In this document: positions 10,559 to 19,884 of the stretch, piece after piece
Numbering within the stretch: the stretch's first letter is position 1
Layout of the letters: every line of letters starts with the position of its first letter
From: Protostelium mycophagum
Lineage: Eukaryota; Evosea; Variosea; Protosteliida; Protosteliaceae
Reading direction: 5' to 3'
DNA: 29,280 nucleotides
NCBI GenBank assembly: GCA_002081555.1
Contig: KV921165.1
Location: forward strand, 1 to 29,280
Notes under the pieces: generated by a model
Seen by the model: the letters and a program-made list of their open reading frames with translations, nothing else
Database searches by the model: none
Told to the model about the DNA's origin: nothing
Position numbers and translations under genes: made by a program

Positions 10559-11360
10559 TCAAAATTCTACTTGTTCTGAAGTCACGACACCGACATAGAG
10601 TGTCCCATCTCTAACTCTTGTCTCATACGTCTTGACTCTATCTCCCCCCTCCTCTTGTGTTATGCCGGCTTGGAGCCCGTCGTGTAGAAAGAAGGACCAA
10701 CCGTGCCAGGGACACACAATCGCTGGTTTCTCTTCACCTTAAGAGTCAGAGAAGACCAGGGGATGTGCCAAAAATAGTGCATCAAAGTGTTGAGATTGTG
10801 ACTTGGCTGTAAAGATACATTTCTGATGATTTTGTTAAGAAGATACTTTTGGTGCTTTTGGCGTTTGCAATCTGGAATGTATTTCCTCAATTAAATGTTT
10901 ATATTTCATTGTTATTATTTGTGATCGTGCAAGTTTGCTTTCTGTTTACATGTTCACAGCTTTGGAATATTGTTTTGAAATCACAAGAACAGCTTTTTTA
11001 AATGACAAAAGGAACCAGATATAATAATGATGATAATATCTGAAGAGTTCCTTCAACAATATCACTGACTCACCATCTTCTTCGTCTGATTCATCGTTGG
11101 TAATGCAACTCACGGGGAGATCCTCTATGTCACCAGAATGTAATGGTCCTCCCGTGTGCGGACATTTATCTTGGACTGCAAAATATTGATCGCCAACCTT
11201 GATCATTCAGATTCACCTCATCAGACAAAACGACCTTCACAACAACAATTTGTGTATCCTCATCGATGTCCAAATGAAATGGTGTTCTCGACTCCAGTTT
11301 TGAGATCTTGCATGCTTCTATCCATTTCACAGACGACACGAAGCATGCATCATCCTCCAT
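10559..11360 (-). CDS. Rieske [2Fe-2S] domain protein
   Basis: 142 residues in three exons: 11235-11360, 11074-11197 and 10559-10737. The Rieske cluster ligands are present: Cys54-x-His56 in KCPHTGGPL and Cys92-x2-His95 in CPWHGW, followed by a C-terminal strand region (YETRVRDGTLYVGVV). The single small domain without a transmembrane segment or catalytic partner resembles the RFESD-like soluble Rieske ferredoxins. A role in electron transfer is expected, but the partner is unknown. Between the two ligand pairs is an acidic insertion (DESDEEDGEEK) interrupted by a 336-nt intron, the longest I modelled in this window. The first intron is only 37 nt. The start at 11360 follows an open leader, so a slightly longer N terminus is possible. 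Confidence 0.85.
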
Positions 11361-11479
11361 AATGGAAAATCGGAAAATTGAATCCCGATTTTTTTGAGCT
11401 GCCGCGTTGTAGAACTGTTCGTAACGGAAAATTGTATTTTGGAACAACACAATTCCCCCAGATCTCAACATCACACAGC
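11361..11479. promoter_or_regulatory. Shared divergent promoter region
   Basis: 119 nt between the start codons of the Rieske gene (minus) and the Mpv17-like gene (plus). It contains one copy of the recurrent TTGTAGA motif (about 11407). No TATA box is obvious. Confidence 0.45.
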
Positions 11480-12253
11480 ATGTCTCTGTCTAAAGCAACA
11501 TACGCCTGGAAATTCTACATCCACTTATTAAAGACCGTGCCCATTCAAACCAAGGTGGGTGTTGCAACAGTTCATCTGTTCAAATGGAACATGATGTTGA
11601 CTACGAACAGACTGGAACTGCCATCGTTCTTGGATTCCTTGGGAATGTAGTCACTCAGAAGGTTTGTTCATCGCTGAAGAGGATTAATCTGATTCAACGC
11701 CAGATCTTCGAAAAGAAGGCAAACTTTGAATGGTCTAGAGCTGGCAAGGTCCTCGCCTACTACGCCATCATGATGCCCATCGCTCAGTGAGTTCTCCTCT
11801 TCAATAGACACTTTCATGCAATATATGCAGCGATGGGCTGAAATGTTCAGTTACTGGTACAAATTCTTAGATCGTCTCTTCGAAAAGAGAAAATTACGCC
11901 AACAGAAAGAAGAGAACAACAATGGCAAGGAAGAGGCTCCCAAGCCTCAGACCGGCCTCTCTGTTATCGATGGCACCGTATTGAAGAAGTTGGCTCTGGA
12001 CGAGCTCATCTTTGATCCCTTCTGTATCGTCCTCTTCTTCTCTGTCATCGGTGTGCTCGAGAGAAAATCATTGGGGGAGATCAGAGAGAAGATTGGCAAA
12101 GAGTACTGGATCACACAGAAAATGAGCTGGAGATTGTGGCCCGCAGTGCAGCTGATCAACTTTGCCTTGGTGCCTGGAGAGTTCAGAATCCTCTTTGTGA
12201 ACATCATCAGTTTCATGTGGGGAATCTTCTTGCAGTTACGTGCCTCAAACTAA
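11480..12253 (+). CDS. Mpv17/PMP22 family membrane protein
   Basis: 217 residues in three exons: 11480-11554, 11611-11786 and 11851-12253. Family landmarks are present: the opening helix and loop (YIHLLKTVPIQTK), TGTAIVLGFLGNVVTQ, PIAHYWYKFLD (family G-P-x-x-H-x-W-Y), LDELIFDP, and the signature WRLWPAVQLINFALVP near the C terminus, where the family has W-x-x-W-P-x-x-Q. Mpv17 relatives are four-helix proteins of the inner mitochondrial or peroxisomal membrane, thought to act as channels or in metabolite homeostasis. Which organelle applies here is not visible. A Lys/Glu-rich insertion of about 35 residues (KRKLRQQKEENN onward) lies between helices and makes it longer than most members. Its stop is 79 nt from the stop of the convergent seven-helix gene. 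Confidence 0.9.
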
Positions 12254-12332
12254 AATTAAAACCTCAGAACATTGTACATGCTTCTCTCTGAATCATCAAG
12301 AAATGATTATTCAAATACAAAAACTAATTTAT

Positions 12333-13988
12333 TCACACTTCTGAGGGGTTCTGTCGTTGTTCGGTTACTGAGGACATCTCTACCTCTACAGTCGGTTGTG
12401 CTGATGCACTGTTCTCTCCTTGAGACAGAGACGTATTGTTGGTGGACTGCTTTGAAGTGGCTCTTGACCATGCAAAGCTGAGCCAGTTTTTTATGCTGGC
12501 AAAAGGCAAGTAAATATCAATCCACAAAAACCTGCAGAAAAGTTAATACTAGAGACTTTTCGCGGAAATTTCGGTATGTATATGTGAAATCTCGTGGAAA
12601 TTTCACCTGGCAATCACAGTGAGACTTGCAACGATTCCCACTTTTGAGAGGAACAACCCAACGCCGGGGATAGAGGGGACATTTATGGCAAAAGAGTAAC
12701 AATTGTCTATCAGCATGATGATCGCAACGATCGACACCTTCCTCGTCAACTGATCTCATCAGAATCCTCCCAGATAATTCCAAGAAAATCACGAGAAACT
12801 TCTCAGAAATATCACCTTGCTGATACGGGTGGCCATTTGGGCGGGAAGAAGGCGGGAAAGTCGGATTCCAAAAATTAGAAATCCGAGTCCGACAACAAGC
12901 CACACAAAGGCGAACCAAGCATAAAATCCCACAAAGATCTTCTGGTCATATTGATTACCCCGACTTTCTCTGATGAAAACACACTGGGACGAGGTCAGTC
13001 TCGTTGTAGACGGCGATTGATACAGAGGTGTATACTTACTGCTACGATAAATATCATGTATGAGAGTACGACCAATGATCCCATCACAAATTTAACTTTT
13101 CTCATTCTGTTGATCTGTCGATGTGTCAGATGATCAAAGTGCCAGAGTGACACACCTGCAGGATGATGTCTTCAAAACTGACACCCCCAGAGTAGGCAGC
13201 ATTCATCTTCTTTAACATCTGCTCCCTCTTCAACTTCATCAAAAGAGCATGGTAGAAGTCAATCCTGGTTGATTCAGACCTTTCAAAACAATAAAAAGGT
13301 GCTACCAGTAAGCTAAAAGGATGCAGAAGATGAGCAGCAGATTTGGATATTCGACATAGGTCAAGAAATTCATAGCCAAAGGAAGCCCAACAAACCAGAT
13401 GCCCCTGAAATCAATCGCCCAGTTACAGAATTGAACTGTTTGAAAATTAAAATCTGAATTTCGGAGGGAAATGACTCACACATCACGTCGATCCAGAGGA
13501 GGAGGAGGATCGCTCGAGTCACAAAGACAGGGGCGAGGCTCTGCTCAGACTTTTCGGTGGTGAACTCGAGATACATTCTGAATGTGAGAAGAAGGAGCTG
13601 TATGGAATACATGATAGAGAAGACCACGCGCATGGCGACGATGGGCGTAGTGAAACCGAGATCTAAGAAGGCTGTGTGTGTCAGTTTGACATGATTGAAG
13701 GTGTTGAATGCTTACTCGTTAAACATTGAGAACCTCCATCAGGCCTGGAAGAAGCAATGAAACTGGGTATTGTGAGCAGGACGATCAATTCGTGAGACCT
13801 CACCCTCTGTAACATCTGCACACATTGTTCCACTGACACGATCCATAAATGCCACAATCATTGATACAGAAGGATGGGGGCTTCACCGCAGTTCCATTCG
13901 TGGGTGTTGTTGTATTGACACCAGTCTGTGCCAAAGCCACTGAAGAGAAGATGAGTAAGACAACAAAGGACAGGTGTGCCTTCATCAT
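12333..13988 (-). CDS. EGF-like plus seven-helix membrane protein
   Basis: 384 residues in nine exons: 13804-13988, 13716-13744, 13482-13671, 13306-13404, 13156-13264, 13040-13114, 12816-12941, 12607-12749 and 12333-12531. A signal peptide (residues 1-20, FVVLLIFSSVALAQ) and a Thr-rich linker lead into one EGF-like unit with six Cys (41, 45, 51, 57, 59, 69). Seven hydrophobic segments follow, including MRVVFSIMYSIQLLLLTF, VTRAILLLLWIDVMGIWFV, GSLVVLSYMIFIVA, GFYAWFAFVWLVVGLGFLIF, SIVAIIMLIDNCYSFAI and SKVGIVASLTVIA. The tail is Ser/Gln/Thr-rich and soluble. The layout, with an outside N-terminal EGF unit, seven helices and a cytosolic tail, is that of an adhesion or receptor protein. I cannot place it in a named receptor family; similarity to plant TOM1/THH1-like membrane proteins is only a guess. 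Confidence 0.8.
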
Positions 13989-14354
13989 GATGAGGGGGTG
14001 AATTGTGAGAAAGAGGGCCAGTGTCCCGTAGGACGAACCACCGCAAGAAATGTCAAGACCTTTGATTTGACAAGTGTCATTTAAAGGCCCGCAATTCTAA
14101 TAGAATATTCGCCTTTCGGTGAAGCTTTGACCACCTTCGGGCTTCGGTTCCAGCACACAACACCGTTATCTGCAGTTGTCGGGCGTATTTTATAAGTGAA
14201 ACGATGATCTCCGCCAGGATTTGCGGTGGTATATGGCAGTTGCATTTTGGTCAACTTCATTTCCTGCAGTCATCCCCGACATCATCCTTCTCGGCGGTTT
14301 CTCATGTTTATTAAAGGTGCTGTTGACTTCTCAACTTGCATCTGTTCCAAGATA

Positions 14355-14363
14355 TTAGGGTTT
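14355..14363. promoter_or_regulatory. Telomere-like box (AAACCCTAA)
   Basis: TTAGGGTTT on the plus strand. In plants AAACCCTAA is a known promoter box; here it lies between two minus-strand genes, about 370 nt upstream of the EGF/seven-helix start. Function is unproven. Confidence 0.3.
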
Positions 14364-14497
14364 TATAGTTTGCTTCTGAGAAACGCCCCTTGTACAGGTT
14401 CAATTCGTATCTCCCCCCAAAGTGTCTTAAAAAAATACAATATCGACCATATTGTTATGCAGTTTACTGCCTGCAGATAGAGTTAGTTGTGCAACGT

Positions 14498-14503
14498 TTT
14501 ATT
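14498..14503 (-). terminator. Poly(A) signal AATAAA
   Basis: AATAAA on the minus strand about 70 nt past the stop of the small membrane protein at 14572. It supports that small reading frame being a real transcript. Confidence 0.5.
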
Positions 14504-14571
14504 GGATGGGTCGTGAATTGTCGGATCTTCTGTGATGGTGAAATGTAGACATGCTGAAGTGTTGCTGCCCC

Positions 14572-14823
14572 TCACCAGATGTTTATCAATATTGTTCCAT
14601 GTACATTCGCTCCACAAAAACACCAAAGAGTGTTATTTTTTAGCTCAATCACAGTACAGTAAGGATCATCAAAGAACCACTCTCCTTTGACACGCGAATT
14701 CTTTTGAGAACACCAGGCAATGGTGTATTTGCTGAAATTATTCAGATGAGAAAGAATATTTGTGAATAAATAACTTTTTATCAAAGTGTAAAAAAGACAA
14801 GTGACTACAACGAACAATAACAT
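14572..14823 (-). CDS. Small signal-anchored Cys-containing protein, unknown
   Basis: 83 residues, intronless in this reading. It starts at the Met preceding a hydrophobic segment (LLFVVVTCLFYTLIKSYLF), which fits a signal peptide or signal anchor. After it comes a short soluble part with four Cys (AWCSQK, PYCTVI, LWCFCG), suggesting a secreted or membrane-tethered disulphide-bonded domain. An earlier in-frame Met lies at 14862 and would overlap the start of the plus-strand SLX4-like gene. A poly(A) signal lies just downstream of the stop. I recognise no family. It could be fortuitous, but the composition and the poly(A) signal favour a real gene. Confidence 0.45.
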   Translation of the reverse strand: MLLFVVVTCLFYTLIKSYLFTNILSHLNNFSKYTIAWCSQKNSRVKGEWFFDDPYCTVIELKNNTLWCFCGANVHGTILINIW

Positions 14824-14855
14824 TTGAATTCTTGGAAAGGGTGTCATATTCTCAT

Positions 14856-17401
14856 ATGGCATCAGCTGTTGATGATTCACAAACTACGCAAGCCATAACC
14901 CAACTGGCCAGAAAGAGGCAGAGAATAGAAGATGTTGCCTTGTCAGATGAGATGATTTGTTTAGACGACGTTCCTTCTGCACAAACTCTCAAATTGGATG
15001 ATTATCAGAGAACGAAGTGAATATATTTTCCTGGTGATTGACGTGATTCATTAATCGCAGAGGAAAATACATCATCATTCACGATAGCCCTGTCAAGAAG
15101 GCCAAATCAGAGGTGATGAACACAGTTCAAGAGCCATCCTCCAGAGAAACGCCTCTCAAAGAGGGATTACTACAGGTGTGATCTCTTCATCGGATTTTAC
15201 CTCAGCATTTCACAGGAAGAAGACGAACTCGCTCTATCAGGCGAGAAGAGCTCTCCCCTTGTTTTGGACGATACACCTACAAAGATGGAGGAAAATCATC
15301 ACGGAGATCAACAAGAGGAAGGCACAACAGATCAAGACAAAACGACAGAACAAAAAAAGATAGAAGATCATGAGGTGAAGACATCACCACCAGAAACAGA
15401 AATAGTCCTCTCAGAGGTGATCTTGTCGTCTCTTCACGTGTACAGACCTCCTTAGGATACCTCGAAACCCGCAGAAAAGAAGCCTCTTAACACGGTGGAC
15501 AACACTTACATCTGTAAACTGTGCATGAGAGACATCACGCTGTATAACTTACAACGGCGGCAGCAGCACATGAACAGGTGCCTCGATGAGTCGATCGAGA
15601 AGGTCAACCCAGAAGGAATGTACAAGTGCCCGTTGTGTGATAAGGAAGTGAGCAGTGCGTTAAAACACAAAGTTTCTCATCTGAAAGTGAGTTTTATAAT
15701 TTTTCGAAAACAATTTCCTTCCCTCTGAGATTTCTAAATCCAAAATTTAAAAAACAACAGGCGTGTGTTAAACGCCACAATGAGTCTATATTAGGGATCG
15801 AAATCGCGCTGGAGACCCCCAGATTTAAAAAATCAAAGAAACCGCAGAAAAAATTAGCACGAAAAGAATCAGGCTCTGTCATCAAATCAAAATTTTTTGG
15901 AACGGGGGGAAGCGTCAACTCCAAGGAAAACTCACCGGCCCAACCCGTTGTAGACCAAGTTAAACCCCCAGTCCCGCAGCTCATCACGAAAGCTTCCGAG
16001 TTTACATCTGTTTTATCAAAGTTCAAGGTGATTTTTCCATTTTATTTTGAAATTAATCAACACAGAAACCCGTAGAAAATACAATTACACCCGTCAGTAT
16101 CTTCAACAATATCGGAGCAAACACTATCACGAATATTGCCAACAGTAAACCGACGAAGAAGCCGGCAACTAAGAAGAAGAAGAGCAAGAAGACCAAAGGA
16201 TATATAGACGAGGACGACATCAACACGGCGATTGCGATTTCTATATCTGAAGTAGACCCCGAAGTTCTGGAGGTCAGAGAATTCGTAACTTTTTATGACT
16301 TTGTGATAATTAAAAAGTATTTGGAGCATTTTTTTGTTGAATTGGTGCAGCAAATCGCCGCGGCGGATAAACACGAGGAGAAGGAAAAATCCAAAGTAAG
16401 TGGAAAATCCGATTATATTTTTTATGTTTTTTAGTTTTTTTTGCTAAGCATCCTCAGGCCATTGGAAAATTCATCAAAGAGACAGAGGTGCCCATAAATA
16501 AATCGGTTATTTTAGACAAGATTCTACCGCGAGCCGAGACTATAGAGATATCCGCCACGCCGCAGTTCAATGACAGCTCCCTCAGCAAGAAATATTCTAA
16601 AGCCAACGGGTCAGGAGGTCTTTTCTCCAAGCAGGTGCGGCACGACTTTTTGATACGGCATAAATTTTTGATACGGCATGAATTTTTGATACGACACTAA
16701 TTTCCAGTCTGAGCCATTTGCATCGGCACAAATATTTGTACCGCGATGATTGAAGTTTTCAGGTGACGAAAATCTGGGTCTCGCCAACGCAACAAGCTCC
16801 TCCTGTCACGGTAACTGACGAGAAGAAAGACGGTAAGGAGGGTGCCCCTGACGAAAACGAACCCACCATTCCGCTCTTAGACCAGAGTTTTTGTGATTCG
16901 TCCTCTTCAAAAAACGAGAGCGCGGAGGAAGGGCTCGAACCTGAGGATGAGGACGAGCTGAGATCTTACCAAACACCACAAGAGAATCCAAAGGTGACGC
17001 TTGCATTGACAGATTCATCTTTATGGAAGAGGATCTGCAACAAGCTTGAAATATTGTTCTGCCTCCTTTAAATCCGCTTTGGTGTGGATACCTCTGCATA
17101 AAGAGCTGAAAGAGTGCAGGTCTCCTCCCCAAAAGAATTGCAGCAGCCAAATTTTGAATTTGAGTGCGAAGAGAAAAAGATTGAAACTGAGTACAAACAT
17201 TTATGTAAATTACAACAGAAATGGTTGGAGACAGAGGTAATAAATTTCAAAAAATAATCAATGACTACAACTAGCCAGACGCAGAAATTGAAGAAAAAGT
17301 ACCTCGAGGAGATTGGGAGATTGACACTAGAAAAAGAAGCAAAACTGGACGCTTTGTTGAACAAGAAGACAGACCTGGACAGCGAGGCAGAACTCTATTA
17401 A
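14856..17401 (+). CDS. SLX4-like protein with tandem UBZ zinc fingers
   Basis: 624 residues in eleven exons: 14856-15016, 15061-15175, 15216-15416, 15456-15686, 15761-16027, 16066-16272, 16351-16395, 16458-16634, 16763-16993, 17120-17236 and 17279-17401; almost all junctions are phase 0. Two Cys/His fingers stand close together: Cys179-x2-Cys182 ... His197-x3-Cys201 (RRQQHMNRCLDES) and Cys217-x2-Cys220 ... His234-x3-Cys238 (KCPLCDKE, SHLKACVKRH). The H-x-N-R-C-L-D signature is typical of UBZ4 ubiquitin-binding fingers in SLX4 and SNM1 DNA repair proteins. The rest is charged and disordered, with basic runs (KKPATKKKKSKK), and ends in a Lys/Glu-rich coiled coil. SLX4 is a scaffold for structure-specific nucleases. 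No BTB, SAP or nuclease domain is visible, so the assignment rests on the fingers and general layout. Confidence 0.68.
16638..16705 (+). repeat. 18-nt minisatellite inside an intron
   Basis: Three consecutive 18-nt units (16638-16655, 16656-16673, 16674-16691) of the form cggcatgaatttttgata, with one to four differences, followed by a partial unit. They lie in the intron 16635-16762 of the SLX4-like gene. A degenerate relative occurs further down the intron at about 16723. Confidence 0.9.
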
Positions 17402-17437
17402 AATTCCCAATTCATTGTAACTTTTTTCCATCAACAA

Positions 17438-17443
17438 AATAAA
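17438..17443 (+). terminator. Poly(A) signal AATAAA
   Basis: AATAAA 37 nt past the stop of the SLX4-like gene; it supports the stop at 17399-17401 as the true end. Confidence 0.5.
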
Positions 17444-17854
17444 GAGCAGACCTTTCAAAAATTCAAAGGAAGTGACACCATCTTGCCCCACAATAATGAG
17501 AAGGAGATCAACGTGCACGGAGGAACCATGTACGAAGGCAAATACAAAGAAGCAGGGATGTGAGAGGCAAAAAGACAGATAAGACACCAGCCACCCCATC
17601 CCTTCCCTGCTAGAGGAAGGGACGATCATCGACTGAGGTTTCCGCTTGCGCTTCCACCTCACACTCTCACGCTCAGAGGAGTCTGGCATGTGTCGTCATC
17701 TCTGTATTCTTGAACGATTGCAATTAATCGTGATAGAAATGGATAGATTATACTTTTGATTTGATCCTGAAAGTACGATCTGAAAACGGAGAAATAGGGA
17801 AGTGTAGGGAGAATATTTGGTAAAGGGTAAAATTGATTATGGGTGAAAATGATC

Positions 17855-18002
17855 ACAAATATTTGCGACGGGAGTCCAAATCGAATGATGATTGAATTAT
17901 CAAGTCGAAAACTCTTTAAAGGTGCTCGACAAATATTTGCGACGGGAGTCCAAATCGAATGATGATTGAATTATCAAGTCGAAAACTCTTTAAAGGTGCT
18001 CG
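17855..18002. repeat. Perfect 74-nt tandem duplication
   Basis: 17855-17928 and 17929-18002 are identical over 74 nt and directly abut. The unit starts acaaatatttgcgac and ends ggtgctcg. It lies in the 3' region shared by two convergent genes. Complete identity indicates a very recent event or an assembly artefact. Confidence 0.95.
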
Positions 18003-18057
18003 TATCCCCAGTATCTATTCTTCATCTTGTAATGGCCTTCACCACCTTCATTGATCT

Positions 18058-19300
18058 TTAAACGTATAGCATATCTCCGGCTGCTTTCCCCCTAGGTCTA
18101 TCGATGGGTTTTTGGACCACCTTCCTTTTCTTCACGTCGTTGAAGAGCCACGGCTCAAACCTATCTGAATACACCGTAAATACAAAAGGAATGAAGTAGA
18201 AAGCGATCAGGACGTCGATCGTGTAATGTTTTCTGGCAGCGATGATTAAGAGGTACATGGTGATGAGACACATCCACCAGACGACTCTTGCGGGGATGGA
18301 CTTGACGTATTTTGTAAAGATGAGCACGGTAGTGGTGGAGTGTAGAGAATGACCGCTGAAAATGAGATCGCCGCAGCCCATTGTGGTCGAAAACTTGAAG
18401 AAGATGTCCACAAGACTTTTGGGAGGATCGTAGAATGGTGCACCAGGATGACAGTGCAAGGCAGGAGATGGAAGTCCGGTCGATAAGAAGGAGGCACAGC
18501 GGCACAGGTAGAGGAATGAGAACATAAAGAGAAGCCTGATGAAGAGTCTAAACCTCTGAGGATGTAAAGCCATCATGACGATGGTACCTGTTTGTGTCAA
18601 ATGTGTTGATGTTCTTGTTCATCATACCGATGAAGATGAAGTTGAAAATGATCTCTGACAGTATTTTGTACTCCGAAGGCAATTCTGGAAGTAACAAGAA
18701 TCCCAAGTCACGAAGCCGAGGACCAGAAGAATGAAAGTAATAAGCCTGATATTAAAATCAACATCTGACATCCTCTTCAATGTCAAAGTGACAGACTTAC
18801 CACACGAGTAGACCAACCGTGAATCAGCAGACATATCACAAAAGTGGCCAAAGCTAGCCACAAATACTTTAAGATGGGTTTCTCTCTTCTGAGAGGATAC
18901 AGCACCACCCAACTGAGGATCTCCGTTTTGGTGGCGAGAGGAGAAAGGTTGTTTACATGAGCTGTGTAAGTCTTGTCTGTGAGGATGTCAGACCGAAAAG
19001 ATGTGCGTAAAAAGTTCAAACCTTGCAAGACACTGTTGAGGTACAGTCGTTTGTAAGCAGTAAGAAGAAATGAGAGGAACCAGTTGTTGGGTGAGTAACT
19101 CTCTTTGGAGTCTTCTCCCTCTGATCCAAGATCGTTGAGATCGATCTCGATGTGTGGTGTTTTGGTATCTCTATTGTCACATTATTCATGGATCGAAAGA
19201 TCACCACAAACCTCCTCAATTTTCCAGACAAGTGATGCAGTTGTTGCGGTGTCATATGAGTGGGTGCGCTGGCCTCCTCATATCGATTGTCTTCAGGCAT
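18058..19300 (-). CDS. Sphingomyelin synthase / SMS-related phospholipid phosphatase-type enzyme
   Basis: 350 residues in five exons: 19212-19300, 19022-19170, 18801-18961, 18588-18745 and 18058-18553. It is a multi-helix membrane protein of the Golgi or plasma membrane that would move a phosphocholine or phosphoethanolamine headgroup onto ceramide. Family blocks are clear: LRDLGFLLLPELP after helix one, then MGCGDLIFSGHS and RKHYTIDV. These supply the catalytic His254, His295 and Asp299. The soluble N terminus is short and acidic (IEIDLNDLGSEGED), with no SAM domain, so it is nearer SMS1/2 in layout than SAMD8/SMSr without it settling the headgroup. The N-terminal start follows an open leader. 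The last intron is 34 nt and uses the second AG of an AGAG. Confidence 0.88.
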
Positions 19301-19364
19301 CACGTGATAAGAAAGTACACTGTTGCTTATTGTTCGGCCACGGTCGTCTTTGTTGGTGAAAGTT

Positions 19365-19673
19365 TTACGTTCTCTCAGGAAAACTGGCTTTCGCCAAAAA
19401 CTGAAATGCTCGCCGGTTTTTCCTTTCCTGTCACCTCTTCCAAGCCCAGTTCCCAAATCACCTTACCGAGAAGCTACACGGTAACAACAGTTCCTTCAGC
19501 TGTGATGGTTGTGATGCTTGGAGGTTCCACTGTCCAGAACCAGATCTCAACGCATGAAAATTACCATTGGGGACTGTGTAAACGAACTCTGAAACACGTT
19601 CTGCCTTGTATACCAATGATTGACCAAATAATTTAATCGATTTACCTGAACACTGCATCATTGGAACTTTCAT
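19365..19673 (-). CDS. Small orphan protein, 74 residues
   Basis: Three exons: 19646-19673, 19467-19600 and 19365-19427, all in phase. The protein (MKVPMMQCSERV ... FVYTVPNGNFHAL ... QPSQLKELLLP ... FLAKASFPERT) has no recognised domain, signal peptide or membrane helix. The 28-nt first coding exon resembles other genes here. An alternative acceptor at 19407-19408 shortens the last exon. It lies only 64 nt upstream of the sphingomyelin synthase gene on the same strand, so the two could also be one longer transcript. Confidence 0.42.
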
Positions 19674-19884
19674 TGCATGTACACCAGTGATTGATCGATC
19701 AACACAATTTTATTAGTGGTAGAAATTGCATCAAAAATGACAATTCCAAGGCACTGTAATTCCTTACCACGACCCGCGGTAACTGACGTCGAATTAACGT
19801 ACGGGTTGAGGGGGTTTGCAGTGCCTCACATGAAAAAATGTACAAAAGGTGGCAAAAAAGATGAATAAAAAGCAGAGACAGTCT

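Larger units (their letters stand above)
13989..14571. other. Intergenic stretch between two minus-strand genes
   Basis: It contains the promoter of the EGF/seven-helix gene and the 3' untranslated region of the small gene that stops at 14572-14574. It includes a telomere-like box (14355-14363) and a poly(A) signal on the minus strand (14498-14503). A plus-strand frame of 84 codons at 14226 has no supporting feature. Confidence 0.5.
17402..18057. other. 3' intergenic region with an unexplained open segment and a tandem duplication
   Basis: Between the SLX4-like stop and the convergent sphingomyelin synthase stop. A poly(A) signal lies at 17438-17443. At 17447-17572 a plus-strand frame reads QTFQKFKGSDT ... 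HGGTMYEGKYKEAG and ends at a good-looking donor (GTGAGA), which could be an orphan or alternative 3' exon. I found no donor that joins it to the SLX4-like gene. A perfect 74-nt tandem duplication lies at 17855-18002. Confidence 0.5.

Noticed and set aside
13280-13305. A 26-nt intron in the EGF/seven-helix gene
   Set aside because: A later acceptor gives a 41-nt intron (13265-13305) in the same phase, in line with the other introns.
14226-14480. Plus-strand frame of 84 codons upstream of the EGF/seven-helix gene
   Set aside because: No splice context, domain or poly(A) signal, and it lies opposite the 3' region of the small gene.
15694-16374. Minus-strand frames of 103-110 codons inside the SLX4-like gene
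   Set aside because: Shadows of the plus-strand exons; no start context or domain.
17327-17689. Minus-strand frame of 120 codons with hydrophobic stretches
   Set aside because: It runs antisense to the end of the SLX4-like gene; the hydrophobic runs mirror the Lys/Glu-rich coiled coil on the other strand.
18161-18505. Alternative minus-strand frames within the sphingomyelin synthase exon
   Set aside because: The third frame holds the full catalytic motif set; these are shadows.
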